DNA of 64,000 bases from Colwellia sp. M166 (GCF_024585285.1 NZ_CP040755.1:2790001-2854000), one strand, 5' to 3'; numbered from the stretch's first letter, positions 1 through 9,840 are shown. Notes: generated from the sequence alone by a model not told the origin. Translations and numbers: made by a program.

Positions 1-732
1 AGTGTTGAAGAGCGTAAAGCCTTGTTACAGATTAATTACCGGGAAACGCTGAAATATTTACTTAATGGTATTGGCGTTAGTATGTATTTAGGTAATTCTA
101 AAACAGAGCGAGATGTTTTTAATAAAGCTGAAGCTAATAAATTACGTTTTGTTAAGCAATTATTGAAAAGTAGTGTTAATCCTAAGTTAGGCATAGGAAA
201 TTTGTTAAAAATTCCACAAATATATACTTCAATAGTTTTATCAACCAAAGCTAGCTATAACTACAAATTATTACCAAAAGTTTATCAAGCGTTATACCAA
301 AATGCTGAACGTGGTAGTTGTAGTCGTCCTATTGTTGATGCTTTATATCAAATTACCGGGGACTTTCCGCAAGGATTTGGAGTGATTTATATCCCGGCAG
401 ATGTTGAGCAAGAAGTTCGTTATGAATACGCGATAGTTAATCAACTTTATCCCGCAAATGTTAGCGAACCTAAATGCCGTATGGCAACTAGAAGTTTAAC
501 CTTTATTGGCTATGGCCATGATTTAGTGGTTAAAAAAAACAGCAATTTGTACTTTGTAGAAACAGCAAAAGCGTTTTCAAGTATCAATAAAGAAAGGCTG
601 AATGAAATTTTAGAATTGTTGTCATCAAATTATCTTGAGCGTAAAAAACTTGATTTGTTGCCGCGCTGTTGGCAACCAGGGGAGTACTTTTCAATGAAAA
701 CTAACCAAAAACTTTGGAATCGCAGCCGTTAA
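1..732 (+). CDS. C-terminal part of an unrecognised protein (5' end outside window)
   Basis: The reading frame is open from base 1, so the TTG at 22 is probably an internal codon and the gene starts upstream of the window. About 243 residues are visible, rich in Leu, Lys and Asn, with no signal peptide or membrane segment. The sequence looks like a folded cytoplasmic domain: a helical first half, then a strand-rich part around residues 125-185. I do not recognise the family. It converges with argE, and two inverted repeats lie between the stop codons. Coding status is firm because of the length and the AT-rich codon use matching its neighbours. Confidence 0.75.
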   Translation, partial: SVEERKALLQINYRETLKYLLNGIGVSMYLGNSKTERDVFNKAEANKLRFVKQLLKSSVNPKLGIGNLLKIPQIYTSIVLSTKASYNYKLLPKVYQALYQNAERGSCSRPIVDALYQITGDFPQGFGVIYIPADVEQEVRYEYAIVNQLYPANVSEPKCRMATRSLTFIGYGHDLVVKKNSNLYFVETAKAFSSINKERLNEILELLSSNYLERKKLDLLPRCWQPGEYFSMKTNQKLWNRSR

Positions 733-740
733 CTCGTTTG

Positions 741-828
741 CCTTATGTGCTGATTAAACTGTCAGGACATAAGGCGTCGCTACTTTAAGGAAATGAAATT
801 TTCTTTAATACTCCTGTAAGCCTGACAG
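741..828. terminator. nested inverted repeats between converging genes
   Basis: CCTTATGT (741-748) pairs with ACATAAGG (767-774), and CTGTCAGG (759-766) pairs with CCTGACAG (821-828). The two hairpins share sequence and so are mutually exclusive. They sit between the converging first gene and argE, so they may end transcription from either side. Neither has a long T-tract, so factor-independent termination is uncertain. Confidence 0.4.
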
Positions 829-840
829 CGAGTGTTTTAG

Positions 841-2010
841 CTAGAAACAATAATGTTGAATGAGTTGAGCGAGCAGCTGTTCGGTTTTAATAATCTCACT
901 GTCAGCAAGATATTCATTAGGTTGATGTGCTTGATCAATCGAACCAGGTCCCATCACGATTGTTTGGCAACCTAATTGTTGAATAAAAGGCGCCTCTGTT
1001 GCGTAATTTACTGCGCAGCAGCTATGGCCGGAAAACTTCTCGGCGGTAAGTACTAATTCACTTTCGGGGGTTTGTTGAAAGCTAGGGGAACTTGGATCAA
1101 GCTCGGTTATCGTTAACCTTGCTGGGTATTTTTCAGCGATTGGCTGCAGAGCTTTTGATAACCATGAAACAAGCTCTTGATCTTTCATACCAGGTAGTGA
1201 ACGCATATCAATATCAAGTTCACAATGGCCACAAATTCTATTGGCATTGTCACCACCGTGAATGGCGCCTAAATTCATGGTTGGTGTTTGCACATCGAAT
1301 GCTTCATTTTGATAGCTGAGATTGAGTTTTTCTCTCAGCTTAAATAACTCGCTAATCACTTGATGCATGATTTCAATGGCATTAATGCCATTAGCTGGCT
1401 TACTTGAATGTCCCGCCTGACCTTTAATACTGATTTTATGAGACATATGACCTTTATGCATAATTACCGGCACTAAATTTGTTGGTTCGCCGATAACAGC
1501 GACATCAGGCTTAATCATGTCACTATCAGCAAAAAATCGTGCGCCAGCCATGGTCGTTTCTTCATCTGCCGTTGCTAAAACATATAATGGCTTCTTCAAT
1601 AATGCTATATCTAGTTGCTGACAAGCTTGCAAAATAAATGCAAAAAATCCTTTCATATCACATGTACCGAGGCCAAAAAGTTTGTCATCTTTGTGATTAA
1701 TTTGTAATGGATCTGAAAGCCAACGGTTTTCATCAAAGGGTACTGTGTCACTATGGCCAGCAAGTAATAAGCCACCGTGACCTGAACCTAGCTTTGCTAG
1801 CATATTGTATTTACCTTTCACACCGGGTACGGCTTGAATGGTAATAGTGAAACCTAAAGTTTCAAACCAAGCGGATAACAAATTTATCACCGCTTGGTTA
1901 CTTTGGTCCCAGCTAGCTTGTGAAGAACTGATACTAGGTAAGGCAATTAACTGACTGATGGCTTGAGTAAAGTTAGGTAAGTGCTTATTTTGCTTGTTCA
2001 TGATATCCAA
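841..2010 (-). CDS. argE: acetylornithine deacetylase
   Basis: Hydrolyses N2-acetylornithine to ornithine and acetate in the cytoplasm, the linear route of arginine synthesis. It is a zinc M20 metallopeptidase-fold enzyme of 389 residues, the usual length. Visible family motifs are AGHSDTVPFD (His86 and Asp88), the metal-bridging Asp118 in GTCDMKG, and the catalytic glutamate pair Glu150-Glu151 in ATADEETTMAG, followed by GEPTNL. The gene is divergent from argC, which is its classic arrangement in gammaproteobacteria. The start at 2010 is ATG; an ATG three codons further in (MNKQ) is an alternative. A 27-nt inverted repeat lies just upstream and may be a regulatory site. Confidence 0.95.
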   Translation of the reverse strand: MDIMNKQNKHLPNFTQAISQLIALPSISSSQASWDQSNQAVINLLSAWFETLGFTITIQAVPGVKGKYNMLAKLGSGHGGLLLAGHSDTVPFDENRWLSDPLQINHKDDKLFGLGTCDMKGFFAFILQACQQLDIALLKKPLYVLATADEETTMAGARFFADSDMIKPDVAVIGEPTNLVPVIMHKGHMSHKISIKGQAGHSSKPANGINAIEIMHQVISELFKLREKLNLSYQNEAFDVQTPTMNLGAIHGGDNANRICGHCELDIDMRSLPGMKDQELVSWLSKALQPIAEKYPARLTITELDPSSPSFQQTPESELVLTAEKFSGHSCCAVNYATEAPFIQQLGCQTIVMGPGSIDQAHQPNEYLADSEIIKTEQLLAQLIQHYCF

Positions 2011-2029
2011 TAATCCAAATTATTATGGG

Positions 2030-2056
2030 TAGTTATGCTAATTAGTTGCATAACTA
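2030..2056. promoter_or_regulatory. perfect inverted repeat upstream of argE
   Basis: TAGTTATGC (2030-2038) and GCATAACTA (2048-2056) are perfect 9-bp arms around a 9-nt spacer, 19 bp upstream of the argE start. A TGCAT half-site inside it resembles half of an ArgR box, but the full consensus is not met. It is probably an operator for the divergent arg promoters; the binding protein is inferred only. Confidence 0.4.
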
Positions 2057-2237
2057 ATTATATAGTGATACTTTAGCATCATAATGTACACAACCTAATT
2101 AAATCACACTATGAAAATATTTGTAATGCTTTCAACTAAGCGACGAAGATAAGGTCAAATGTAGGTTCTGGTAAGTCATGTTTTCTAGGTAATATCACCT
2201 TTTTGGTCGTCATAGCTAGATAATAATTAGTTAAAGT

Positions 2238-2251
2238 TGAATAGAATTGCA
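2238..2251 (+). promoter_or_regulatory. candidate ArgR box upstream of argC
   Basis: TGAATAGAATTGCA has a perfect TGAAT left half, a four-base spacer and a 3-4/5 match in the right half to the ArgR consensus TGAAT-N4-ATTCA. It is 59 bp upstream of argC. The expected second box 21 bp away is poor, so the site is tentative. Confidence 0.4.
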
Positions 2252-2309
2252 AAACTTACGTATTAACAGCGTAAGCTTAGTTTCTAATCGTAAATAGAAT
2301 GGTAAGTAA

Positions 2310-3350
2310 ATGAACGTCATAGTGATTGGTGCAAGTGGTTATGTAGGTGCTGAATTAATTGGTTTATTAATACAGCATGATAAAATTTCAATTCAACATT
2401 TGTTGGTATCTGAAAATAGTGATGCTAGCGGTAAAACTTTTGCTGAATTACATGCTCGCTGGCAGGGACTATGTACTTTGCCTTTGCAGGCTTTTTCTGC
2501 ACAATGGTTTGAGCAGCAGATTAATATCGACAATCATGATATTGATGCTGTTTTTTTTGCCACACCACATGACTTTAGTGCCCAATGGGCGCAAGCCTTT
2601 ATTGATGCCGATATCAAAGTGTTTGACTTATCTGGTGGCTTTCGTTTGAAAGATGCTGAGCAGTATCCTATTCATTATGGCTTTGAGCATCAATCATTAG
2701 AGGCATTGCAGTTGGCGCAATATGGCCTAGCTGAGTGGCAAGCAAATGAAATCGCCAGTAGTGATTTGATTGCTGTGCCTGGCTGTTATCCAACCGCTAG
2801 TTTGTTAGCTTTAAAGCCTATAACCACTAATAATCTGCATGTAGAAAACTCGTTGATCGTGGTCAATGGTATTAGCGGTGTTAGTGGCGCCGGAAGAAAA
2901 GCTTCTTTAGCAACCAGTTTTTATGAAGTGAGTTTAACGCCCTATAATATTCTTCAGCATAGACATCAGCCTGAAATTAGCCAAGAAGCTAATGCCGAAG
3001 TTATTTTTAATCCTCATCTAGCACCATATAAGCGTGGCTTATTAGTCACGATAACCTTGCAATTAAAAGCAGGAGTAAGTGCTGAACAAGTTGATGCTGC
3101 ATTTACCCAAGCCTATCAAAATAAGCCATTAGTGAGATTAGTAACGGCATGGCCAAAAATTGATAATGTTGCCTACACGCCTTTTGCTGATCTTCATTGG
3201 CAAGTTGATGAAAACAAGCAAGTGGTTGTAGTGAGTTGTGCTATTGATAACTTATTAAAAGGTGCGGCTTCACAAGCTATTCAATGTGCTAATATTTGTT
3301 TAGATCTACCTAGTCAATATAGTTTATTGCCAACAGCGAGTACATTATGA
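2310..3350 (+). CDS. argC: N-acetyl-gamma-glutamyl-phosphate reductase
   Basis: Reduces N-acetylglutamyl-5-phosphate to the semialdehyde with NADPH, the third step of arginine synthesis. The N-terminus has the nucleotide-binding motif GASGYVGAEL (residues 7-16). The catalytic cysteine is Cys159 in VPGCYPTAS, and the family segment SGVSGAGRK follows. It has 346 residues, a normal length. It begins the arg operon and overlaps argB by 4 bp (ATGA), so the two are translationally coupled. GGTAAG just upstream of the ATG serves as a weak ribosome site. No oddities. Confidence 0.97.
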   Translation: MNVIVIGASGYVGAELIGLLIQHDKISIQHLLVSENSDASGKTFAELHARWQGLCTLPLQAFSAQWFEQQINIDNHDIDAVFFATPHDFSAQWAQAFIDADIKVFDLSGGFRLKDAEQYPIHYGFEHQSLEALQLAQYGLAEWQANEIASSDLIAVPGCYPTASLLALKPITTNNLHVENSLIVVNGISGVSGAGRKASLATSFYEVSLTPYNILQHRHQPEISQEANAEVIFNPHLAPYKRGLLVTITLQLKAGVSAEQVDAAFTQAYQNKPLVRLVTAWPKIDNVAYTPFADLHWQVDENKQVVVVSCAIDNLLKGAASQAIQCANICLDLPSQYSLLPTASTL

Positions 3351-4138
3351 AAAAGCCGGTAGTGATCAAAATTGGTGGCGCTATCTTAGATGGCTACAAC
3401 CAAGGGAATACCTCAGCATTAACGGCTTTACTCAAAGTGATCGCCAGCTTAGATGAACAACCTGTAGTCATTGTACATGGTGGTGGTTGTGTTGTAGACG
3501 AAATGCTATCTCAAGCGGGTTTAGTTACTGAGAAAAAAAATGGCCTGCGGGTGACACCGAAAGCGCATATGCCGATTATTAGTGGTGCTTTAGCCGGTAG
3601 CGTTAATAAAGCCATTGTCGCAACAGCAGCCAGTTTGCAGCTACCAGCGGTTGGTTTGTCATTAACTGACGGTCAAATGGTGCAATGTCAGTTGAGTCCC
3701 TTACAACTAGGTCAAGTTGGTGAGCCAAAGCCTTATAGCAGTGCCTTATTAGATACCTTACTTAAGGCTAACTTTCTACCTATTGTTTCTTCCATTGGTG
3801 CATTGGCAAATGGTGAGTTGGTTAATGTTAATGCCGATGACGCTGCGGTCGCTGTTTGCCAGCTACTGAATGCTGAATTATTACTATTGACTGATGTCAA
3901 TGGTGTTAAAGGCACTACTGGTGAATATTTAACTTCCTTAAATAATCAACAAGCTAAGCAATTAATTGATAGTGGTGTTATTGCTGGTGGTATGACCGCT
4001 AAGGTCAATGCAGCATTACAAGCGGCTAATAAATTACGACGAAGTATCGCGGTTGCCAGTTGGCAATCGCCAGAGCAAATTGTTGATTTGCTCAACGGTG
4101 TCAATATTGGCACTCGTATACAGCCAGATGGCTGTTAA
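3347..4138 (+). CDS. argB: acetylglutamate kinase
   Basis: Phosphorylates N-acetylglutamate, the second step of arginine synthesis. It belongs to the amino-acid kinase family, with phosphate-binding KIGG near residues 8-11 and HGGG at 44-47; the segment NVNADDAAVAV is also typical. It has 263 residues and lacks the N-terminal helix extension of arginine-inhibited hexameric kinases, so it should be the E. coli-like, arginine-insensitive form. That would place feedback control on the acetyl-transfer step. It overlaps argC by 4 bp. Confidence 0.97.
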   Translation: MKKPVVIKIGGAILDGYNQGNTSALTALLKVIASLDEQPVVIVHGGGCVVDEMLSQAGLVTEKKNGLRVTPKAHMPIISGALAGSVNKAIVATAASLQLPAVGLSLTDGQMVQCQLSPLQLGQVGEPKPYSSALLDTLLKANFLPIVSSIGALANGELVNVNADDAAVAVCQLLNAELLLLTDVNGVKGTTGEYLTSLNNQQAKQLIDSGVIAGGMTAKVNAALQAANKLRRSIAVASWQSPEQIVDLLNGVNIGTRIQPDGC

Positions 4139-4174
4139 TTTATTTCGTTAACTATTTTTCGCACAGGATAAAAC

Positions 4175-5095
4175 ATGAACTTACAACATTTCTTAGCTGA
4201 TGATCAGCTTAGTAAAGCACAAATTCTCGATTTAATTACTCTAGCACGTGATATTAAGAAGCAGCCGGAAAAATACCAGCAAGCTTTAGCAGGAAAATCT
4301 GTGGCGATGATTTTTGAAAAGCCTTCTTTGAGAACCCATGTTAGCTTTGATATTGGCATTAATAAATTGGGTGGTCACGCCCTGTACTTAGGTCAGCAAA
4401 ATGGCAAATTAGGCGAGCGTGAACGGGTGAGTGATTATGCTAAAAACCTTTCATGTTTTGCTGATGCTATTGTCGCGCGTGTTTTTGATAATAGCTCGAT
4501 AGAGCAATTGGCCGAGCATGGCAGTGTGCCAGTGATTAATGCCTTGTGTGATTTGTATCACCCGTGTCAAGCATTGGCTGATTTTGTCACTTTAGCGGAA
4601 AATTTCCCAGAGCTTTCAGCAGTGAAGCTAGCCTATATTGGTGATGCTAATAATGTGTCAAACTCGTTAATGCTGATGGCGGCAATAATTGGTTTAGACT
4701 TTACCTTAGTTTGTCCACAAGGACATGGTCCCGATGCAGAAATGGTTAACAAGGCGATGCAGTTTTGCCAAGAGTCAGGGGCAAAGCTAACCTTAACCAG
4801 TGATATGCAAGCAATAGGGCAGCAAGATGCAATCTATACTGATACTTGGATATCTATGGGTGATGAAGACTCAAGTAAGAAAGCCGCGATACTAGAAAAA
4901 TTTGCCGATTACCAAGTGAATCATCAATTAATGGCAGAAGTGGGTGCTAGTATTGTAATGCATTGCCAGCCGGCACATCTAGAAGAAGAAATCACCACCG
5001 CGTTATTTGATAGTGAGATGTCAGTAGCTTTTCAGTCCGCTGAAAACCGCATGTGGGCACAGAATGCTGTACTAGTGAGCTTGCTGGCGGATTAG
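4175..5095 (+). CDS. argF: ornithine carbamoyltransferase
   Basis: Transfers a carbamoyl group to ornithine, giving citrulline, in the cytoplasm. It has 306 residues. Carbamoyl-phosphate binding residues are in EKPSLRTHVSF (Ser51-Thr54) and HPCQ (129-132). DTWISMGDE follows near 223-231. The ornithine-side motif reads HCQP (263-266) instead of the textbook HCLP, with the catalytic cysteine (Cys264) kept. AGGAT precedes the ATG. It lies 36 bp after argB, and a 10-bp hairpin separates it from argG. Confidence 0.96.
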   Translation: MNLQHFLADDQLSKAQILDLITLARDIKKQPEKYQQALAGKSVAMIFEKPSLRTHVSFDIGINKLGGHALYLGQQNGKLGERERVSDYAKNLSCFADAIVARVFDNSSIEQLAEHGSVPVINALCDLYHPCQALADFVTLAENFPELSAVKLAYIGDANNVSNSLMLMAAIIGLDFTLVCPQGHGPDAEMVNKAMQFCQESGAKLTLTSDMQAIGQQDAIYTDTWISMGDEDSSKKAAILEKFADYQVNHQLMAEVGASIVMHCQPAHLEEEITTALFDSEMSVAFQSAENRMWAQNAVLVSLLAD

Positions 5096-5145
5096 TGCTC
5101 CTTATTATTCAGTAGATATTCGATTAAATTTTTAAATACATAATT

Positions 5146-5177
5146 AGTTTAGCCAGTTACTCGTTGTTGGCTAAACT
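5146..5177 (+). other. intercistronic hairpin between argF and argG
   Basis: AGTTTAGCCA (5146-5155) and TGGCTAAACT (5168-5177) form a perfect 10-bp stem with a 12-nt loop. No T-tract follows, so it is unlikely to be a strong terminator. It may be an RNA-processing or stabilising element inside the arg transcript. Confidence 0.5.
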
Positions 5178-5206
5178 GAAAACAACATATTGTGAAGGAA
5201 TAAATC

Positions 5207-6451
5207 ATGGCTTTAGCAGCAAAGAAAAACATTAAAAAAGTAGTATTAGCATATTCAGGTGGTTTAGATACCTCAGCCATTATCCCTTGGTTAAAAGAAA
5301 ATTATGACGGCTGTGAAGTCATTGCCTTTTGTGCTGATGTCGGTCAGGGCGATGAAGAGCTTGAAGGTATTAAAGAAAAAGCCATTGCTTCAGGTGCGTC
5401 TGAGTGTCATGTTGTCGATTTAAAAGAAGAATATGTAAAAGATTATATTTACCCGATTATCAAAACGGGAGCTGTTTATGAAGGTCAGTATTTATTAGGC
5501 ACCTCAATGGCACGGCCAGTTATTGCTAAAGCCCATATTGAAGTAGCATTAAAAGTGGGTGCCGATGCAGTTTGTCACGGTTGTACAGGTAAAGGAAACG
5601 ACCAAGTGCGTTTTGAATCATGCTTTGCTGCCTTAGCACCACAGCTAACGGTAATTGCGCCGTGGCGTGAGTGGGATATGGTTTCACGTGAAGACCTACT
5701 TGATTACTTAGCTGAACGTAATATTCCTTGTTCAGCTTCATTAACGAAAATTTATAGCCGCGATGCCAACGCTTGGCATATTTCTCATGAAGGTGGTGAA
5801 CTTGAAGACCCTTGGTGTGAGCCGTCAAAAGAAGTCTGGACCATGACGGTTGATCCACAAGATGCGCCTGATGAAGCCGGCAAAGTCATGCTAAGTTTTG
5901 AACAAGGTGAATTGGTTGCCGTTGATGGCAAGCCGATGTCAGCTTATCAAGCTTTAATGTTGTTAAATGAAAAGGCCGCTGCCCATGGTGTAGGCCGTAT
6001 TGATATTGTAGAAAATCGTTTAGTGGGTATGAAATCACGTGGCTGTTATGAAACCCCTGGCGGTACGGTGTTAATGGCAGCTTATAAAGGTTTAGAGTCA
6101 TTAATACTAGATAAAGAGTCGCTGAAATATCGTGAAGCCGTTGGTCATGAATTTTCTCACGTTATTTATGATGGTCGCTGGTTTACTCCGTTAGCTAAGG
6201 CTCAGCTCGCCGCTGCAGCTTCCTTCGCTGAACAAGTAACCGGTGATGTTGTTGTTAAATTGTTTAAGGGGATGGCACAGGTTACACAACGCCGCTCACC
6301 TAATAGCTTATATTCTGAAGAGTTTGCCACCTTTGGCGCTGATGATGTCTATGACCAAAAACATGCAGAAGGTTTTATTCGTCTGTTTAGTTTGTCGAGT
6401 CGCATTACAGCACTAAAACAAGCTGACTCAGTCATTAGCAATGATAAATAA
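5207..6451 (+). CDS. argG: argininosuccinate synthase
   Basis: Joins citrulline and aspartate using ATP, forming argininosuccinate. The N-terminal PP-loop AYSGGLDTS (residues 15-23) binds ATP, and the segment [15 protein letters not shown] is the family signature. It has 414 residues, typical of the shorter bacterial type rather than the longer E. coli type. GAAGGA lies upstream of the ATG. It is 111 bp after argF and 30 bp before argH. Confidence 0.97.
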   Translation: MALAAKKNIKKVVLAYSGGLDTSAIIPWLKENYDGCEVIAFCADVGQGDEELEGIKEKAIASGASECHVVDLKEEYVKDYIYPIIKTGAVYEGQYLLGTSMARPVIAKAHIEVALKVGADAVCHGCTGKGNDQVRFESCFAALAPQLTVIAPWREWDMVSREDLLDYLAERNIPCSASLTKIYSRDANAWHISHEGGELEDPWCEPSKEVWTMTVDPQDAPDEAGKVMLSFEQGELVAVDGKPMSAYQALMLLNEKAAAHGVGRIDIVENRLVGMKSRGCYETPGGTVLMAAYKGLESLILDKESLKYREAVGHEFSHVIYDGRWFTPLAKAQLAAAASFAEQVTGDVVVKLFKGMAQVTQRRSPNSLYSEEFATFGADDVYDQKHAEGFIRLFSLSSRITALKQADSVISNDK

Positions 6452-6481
6452 TCATCAATAACAGTTTCAAGGAAATTTACT

Positions 6482-8443
6482 ATGGCATTATGGGGCGGAC
6501 GCTTTAAAGGGCAGCCAAGTTTACAATTTAAAAAATTTAATGATTCATTGCCTGTTGATTACCGTATGGCAGTGCAGGATATTGTTGGCTCTATGGCATG
6601 GGCAGGGGCCATTCATTCGGTCGGGATCATTAATGAGCGTGAGCTAACTGAACTTACCGAGGCATTAAACGAATTAAAGCTTTCTGTTGAAGCAAACCCA
6701 GAGCAGATTCTCGGCTCTGATGCTGAAGATATTCATAGTTGGGTTGAAATTGCTTTAATAGAAAAAACCGGTGATTTAGGTAAGAAATTACACACTGGAC
6801 GAAGTCGTAACGACCAAGTAGCCACCGATTTAAAGCTATGGTGTAAAGAAACGGGTGGAGAATTATTGTTTGCCCTAGTGAATTTACAGCAAGCCATGAT
6901 GAACTTGGCCGAACGTGAAAAAGACACGGTATTGCCGGGCTATACCCATTTACAACGAGCTCAACCGATAACCTTTGGTCATTGGTGTTTAGCGTATGTT
7001 GAAATGTTTAACCGTGATATTGGTCGTTTAAAAGACGCCTTATATCGTTTAGATGTGTCGCCCTTAGGCTCTGGTGCCTTGGCAGGAACAGCTTACCCAA
7101 TTGATAGAAATAACTTAGCGCAAAAGTTAGGTTTTAGAACCGCAACATTGAATAGTTTAGATGCTGTGTCTGACCGAGACCATGTTATTGAACTACTCGC
7201 TGCTGCCAGTATTTCTATGATGCATTTGTCACGCTTTGCCGAAGACCTTATTTTTTATAACTCTGGCGAAGCAGGCTTTGTGGAAATGAGTGATTTAGTT
7301 AGCTCTGGTTCATCACTTATGCCGCAAAAGAAAAACCCAGATGCGTGTGAGTTAATTCGTGGTAAAGCTGGACGCGTTTTTGGTTCGCTGACCGGTATGT
7401 TGACGACTATGAAAGCACTAGCGCTTGCCTACAACAAAGATATGCAAGAAGACAAAGAAGGGCTTTTTGATGCTTTAGATACTTGGCAAGAGTGTATGGA
7501 GATGGCGGTATTAGTTGCTGACGGTTTAAAGGTTAACCGTTCACGGACCTTAGCTGCGGCTCAACAAGGTTATGCTAATGCAACTGAGTTAGCTGATTAT
7601 CTGGTCAGTAAAGATATTCCGTTTCGTGAAGCGCATCATATTGTAGGTGAGGTCGTACTTGCGGCAATCGATAAAGGTGTACCTTTAGAAGATCTCACGT
7701 TAACGCAACTACAAGACTTTAGTGACCGCATAGAACAAGATGTTTACCAACACTTATCGATTGAATCGACACTCGATAAACGTGAGGCTCTAGGTGGAAC
7801 ATCACGTAGTCAGGTACAAAAAGCACTGGATAATATTCAATCCGGTGATCGTGAAATATTGAATGAACAAGTTGTTGGTGCACCTGGCAAAGAACAAATA
7901 AAAGTCGCTTTAAAGCAAGTTAAACAGCGCTTAAACGCACAACGTGCTGCGGCATTATCAGTTCGTCGAGCTAGAATGTCGGATGTTAATAGCATTTATC
8001 ATTTAACAAGTTACTGGGCTGAAAAAGGCGAGATCTTGCCACGCAGTCGTGACAATATTATTCACGACATTCAAAACTTTGTCGTGGCTGAAATTGACGG
8101 TAGTGTAGTGGGTTGTGCTTCACTTTATATTTATCAAACCGGTTTAGCTGAAATACGCTCAGTAGTGGTTGACCAAGCCGCTCAACGTCAAGGGCAAGGG
8201 CAAGCACTGGTGCAATACTTACTTGGTTTTGCTCATCAAATTGAGTTACAAAAGATTATTGTTTTAACCTATATTCCACAATATTTCACTGAACTTGGCT
8301 TTAGTTTAATCGATAAAAATTCTTTAGCGGACAATATCATTGAGGATAGTGAGCAAAGTCCATATAAAGATCCTGCCGATGAGGTTGCGATGGAATATAT
8401 TGTTGATCGTTGTGTTGTTAGTGCCGACGAGCTAGAGAGTTAG
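6482..8443 (+). CDS. argH: argininosuccinate lyase fused to a GNAT acetyltransferase, ArgH(A)
   Basis: Residues 1 to about 480 are argininosuccinate lyase of the fumarase/aspartase superfamily. They show TGRSRNDQV near residue 107 and the signature [12 protein letters not shown] from residue 276, which holds the catalytic serine loop. Residues from about 490 to 653 are a GNAT domain: VRRARMSDV starts it, and a Q-R-Q-G-Q-G-type acetyl-CoA loop lies near 575. The fusion is known as ArgH(A) in Moritella, Vibrio and relatives, where the tail supplies N-acetylglutamate synthase activity. At 653 residues it is far longer than the 455-460 of a plain lyase. Acetylating activity here is inferred from that family. 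An independent argA follows at once. Confidence 0.95.
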   Translation: MALWGGRFKGQPSLQFKKFNDSLPVDYRMAVQDIVGSMAWAGAIHSVGIINERELTELTEALNELKLSVEANPEQILGSDAEDIHSWVEIALIEKTGDLGKKLHTGRSRNDQVATDLKLWCKETGGELLFALVNLQQAMMNLAEREKDTVLPGYTHLQRAQPITFGHWCLAYVEMFNRDIGRLKDALYRLDVSPLGSGALAGTAYPIDRNNLAQKLGFRTATLNSLDAVSDRDHVIELLAAASISMMHLSRFAEDLIFYNSGEAGFVEMSDLVSSGSSLMPQKKNPDACELIRGKAGRVFGSLTGMLTTMKALALAYNKDMQEDKEGLFDALDTWQECMEMAVLVADGLKVNRSRTLAAAQQGYANATELADYLVSKDIPFREAHHIVGEVVLAAIDKGVPLEDLTLTQLQDFSDRIEQDVYQHLSIESTLDKREALGGTSRSQVQKALDNIQSGDREILNEQVVGAPGKEQIKVALKQVKQRLNAQRAAALSVRRARMSDVNSIYHLTSYWAEKGEILPRSRDNIIHDIQNFVVAEIDGSVVGCASLYIYQTGLAEIRSVVVDQAAQRQGQGQALVQYLLGFAHQIELQKIIVLTYIPQYFTELGFSLIDKNSLADNIIEDSEQSPYKDPADEVAMEYIVDRCVVSADELES

Positions 8444-8455
8444 TGATTGCCTACC

Positions 8456-9763
8456 ATGAATAGTAATGAAGATAATGTAAAGTGGTTTAGAAATGCCGCG
8501 CCATATATTAATGCTCACCGAGGTAAAACCTTTGTTTTAATGTTTGGTGGCGAAGCTGTACAGCACGCGAACTTCGCTAATATCATTCATGATATTGCTT
8601 TACTAAGAAGTTTGGGGGTTAAATTAGTCCTGGTACACGGTGCCCGTGCCCAAATTGAAGAACGGGTGATTGCTCAAGCGATACCACAAAACATTGCTGA
8701 CAATGTGCGTATTACTGATGCAAAAACCTTGCTGGCAGTAAAAGATGCTACCGGCTCACTACGCATTCATATTGAAGCATTGCTAACCATGGGTTTAGTT
8801 AACTCGCCGATGCATGGTGCGCAAATTCGCGTGAGTACGGGCAACTTTGTTATTGCTAAACCTATTGGTGTGCGTGACGGTATTGATTTTAAATATACCG
8901 GTTTAGTACGCCGTATAGATGCCGAAGGTATCAATACTCAGCTAAATTTTGGCTCGATAGTGCTATTGTCGCCGGTGGGTTATTCATCGACAGGCGAGGT
9001 GTTTAACTTAGCATTAGAAGATGTTGCCGCTAAAACAGCGATAGCACTAAAGGCAGATAAGTTAATCACCCTGACCGAACATACTGGCTTGTTAGATAGC
9101 AAAGGTGCCTTGATTCGCAGTTGTGGTGTGGCAACCGTTAGTAATTTACTTGCCGAGCAAAAAGATCATGTACAGCAACTATTGCTAAAAGCCATTATAC
9201 AGTGTGGCAAACAAGGTGTTGAACGCTGTCATTGTGTGAGTTACACCAGTGATAGCGCCTTGCTACAAGAGCTTTTTACCCGTGATGGCGCAGGTACTTT
9301 GATTGCTAAAGATCATCAGGAACAATTATCTGCCGCCAGTATTGATGATGTTGGGGGGATCTTAGAGCTAATAGCGCCCTTGGAAGAAGAAGGCGTGTTA
9401 GTTAAACGTTCGCGTGAGTTGTTAGAAATTGAAATAGATCGATTTACGGTGATTAAAAAGGAAGAGGTCATTATTGCCTGCGCGGCGCTTTATCCTTATC
9501 CAGAAGCAAGAACAGGTGAGATCGCTTGTTTGGTTATTCATCCTGATTATCGTGGTGGTAATCGAGGCATTCGGCTGATCCAAGCGCTTGAGCAGGCGGC
9601 TAAAAGGCAAAGTTTAATGTCAATTTTTGTACTAACTACAGTCAGTGCTCATTGGTTTATTGAACAGGGTTATAGTGAACAAGCTATTGATCAACTGCCT
9701 GAAGGTAAACAAAAAATGTATAATATTCAGCGTAAGTCGAAAGCTTTCACTAAAGCTATATAA
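8456..9763 (+). CDS. argA: N-acetylglutamate synthase (classical ArgA)
   Basis: Catalyses the first step, acetylation of glutamate with acetyl-CoA. An N-terminal amino-acid-kinase-like domain (about residues 15-280, the usual site of arginine feedback) is followed by a C-terminal GNAT domain (about 290-430). It matches E. coli ArgA closely, for instance in SYTSDSALLQELFTRDG and in the last segment before the stop. The ATG at 8456 gives about the family length. An in-frame TTG at 8447 sits better behind a GAGAG sequence and remains possible. It begins 12 bp after argH(A) and is the last gene of the arg operon. Confidence 0.93.
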   Translation: MNSNEDNVKWFRNAAPYINAHRGKTFVLMFGGEAVQHANFANIIHDIALLRSLGVKLVLVHGARAQIEERVIAQAIPQNIADNVRITDAKTLLAVKDATGSLRIHIEALLTMGLVNSPMHGAQIRVSTGNFVIAKPIGVRDGIDFKYTGLVRRIDAEGINTQLNFGSIVLLSPVGYSSTGEVFNLALEDVAAKTAIALKADKLITLTEHTGLLDSKGALIRSCGVATVSNLLAEQKDHVQQLLLKAIIQCGKQGVERCHCVSYTSDSALLQELFTRDGAGTLIAKDHQEQLSAASIDDVGGILELIAPLEEEGVLVKRSRELLEIEIDRFTVIKKEEVIIACAALYPYPEARTGEIACLVIHPDYRGGNRGIRLIQALEQAAKRQSLMSIFVLTTVSAHWFIEQGYSEQAIDQLPEGKQKMYNIQRKSKAFTKAI

Positions 9764-9801
9764 TGATTCTTACAGTAACGAGATAAAGAAAAAGTCCAGA
9801 G

Positions 9802-9840
9802 AAAAACGCCAGTCAGTTGTTAACTGACTGGCGTTTTTTA
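9802..9840 (+). terminator. rho-independent terminator of the arg operon
   Basis: A perfect 12-bp stem, CGCCAGTCAGTT (9807-9818) with AACTGACTGGCG (9822-9833), has a three-base loop. It is flanked by A5 and followed by T6, so it can act in both directions. Confidence 0.93.
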
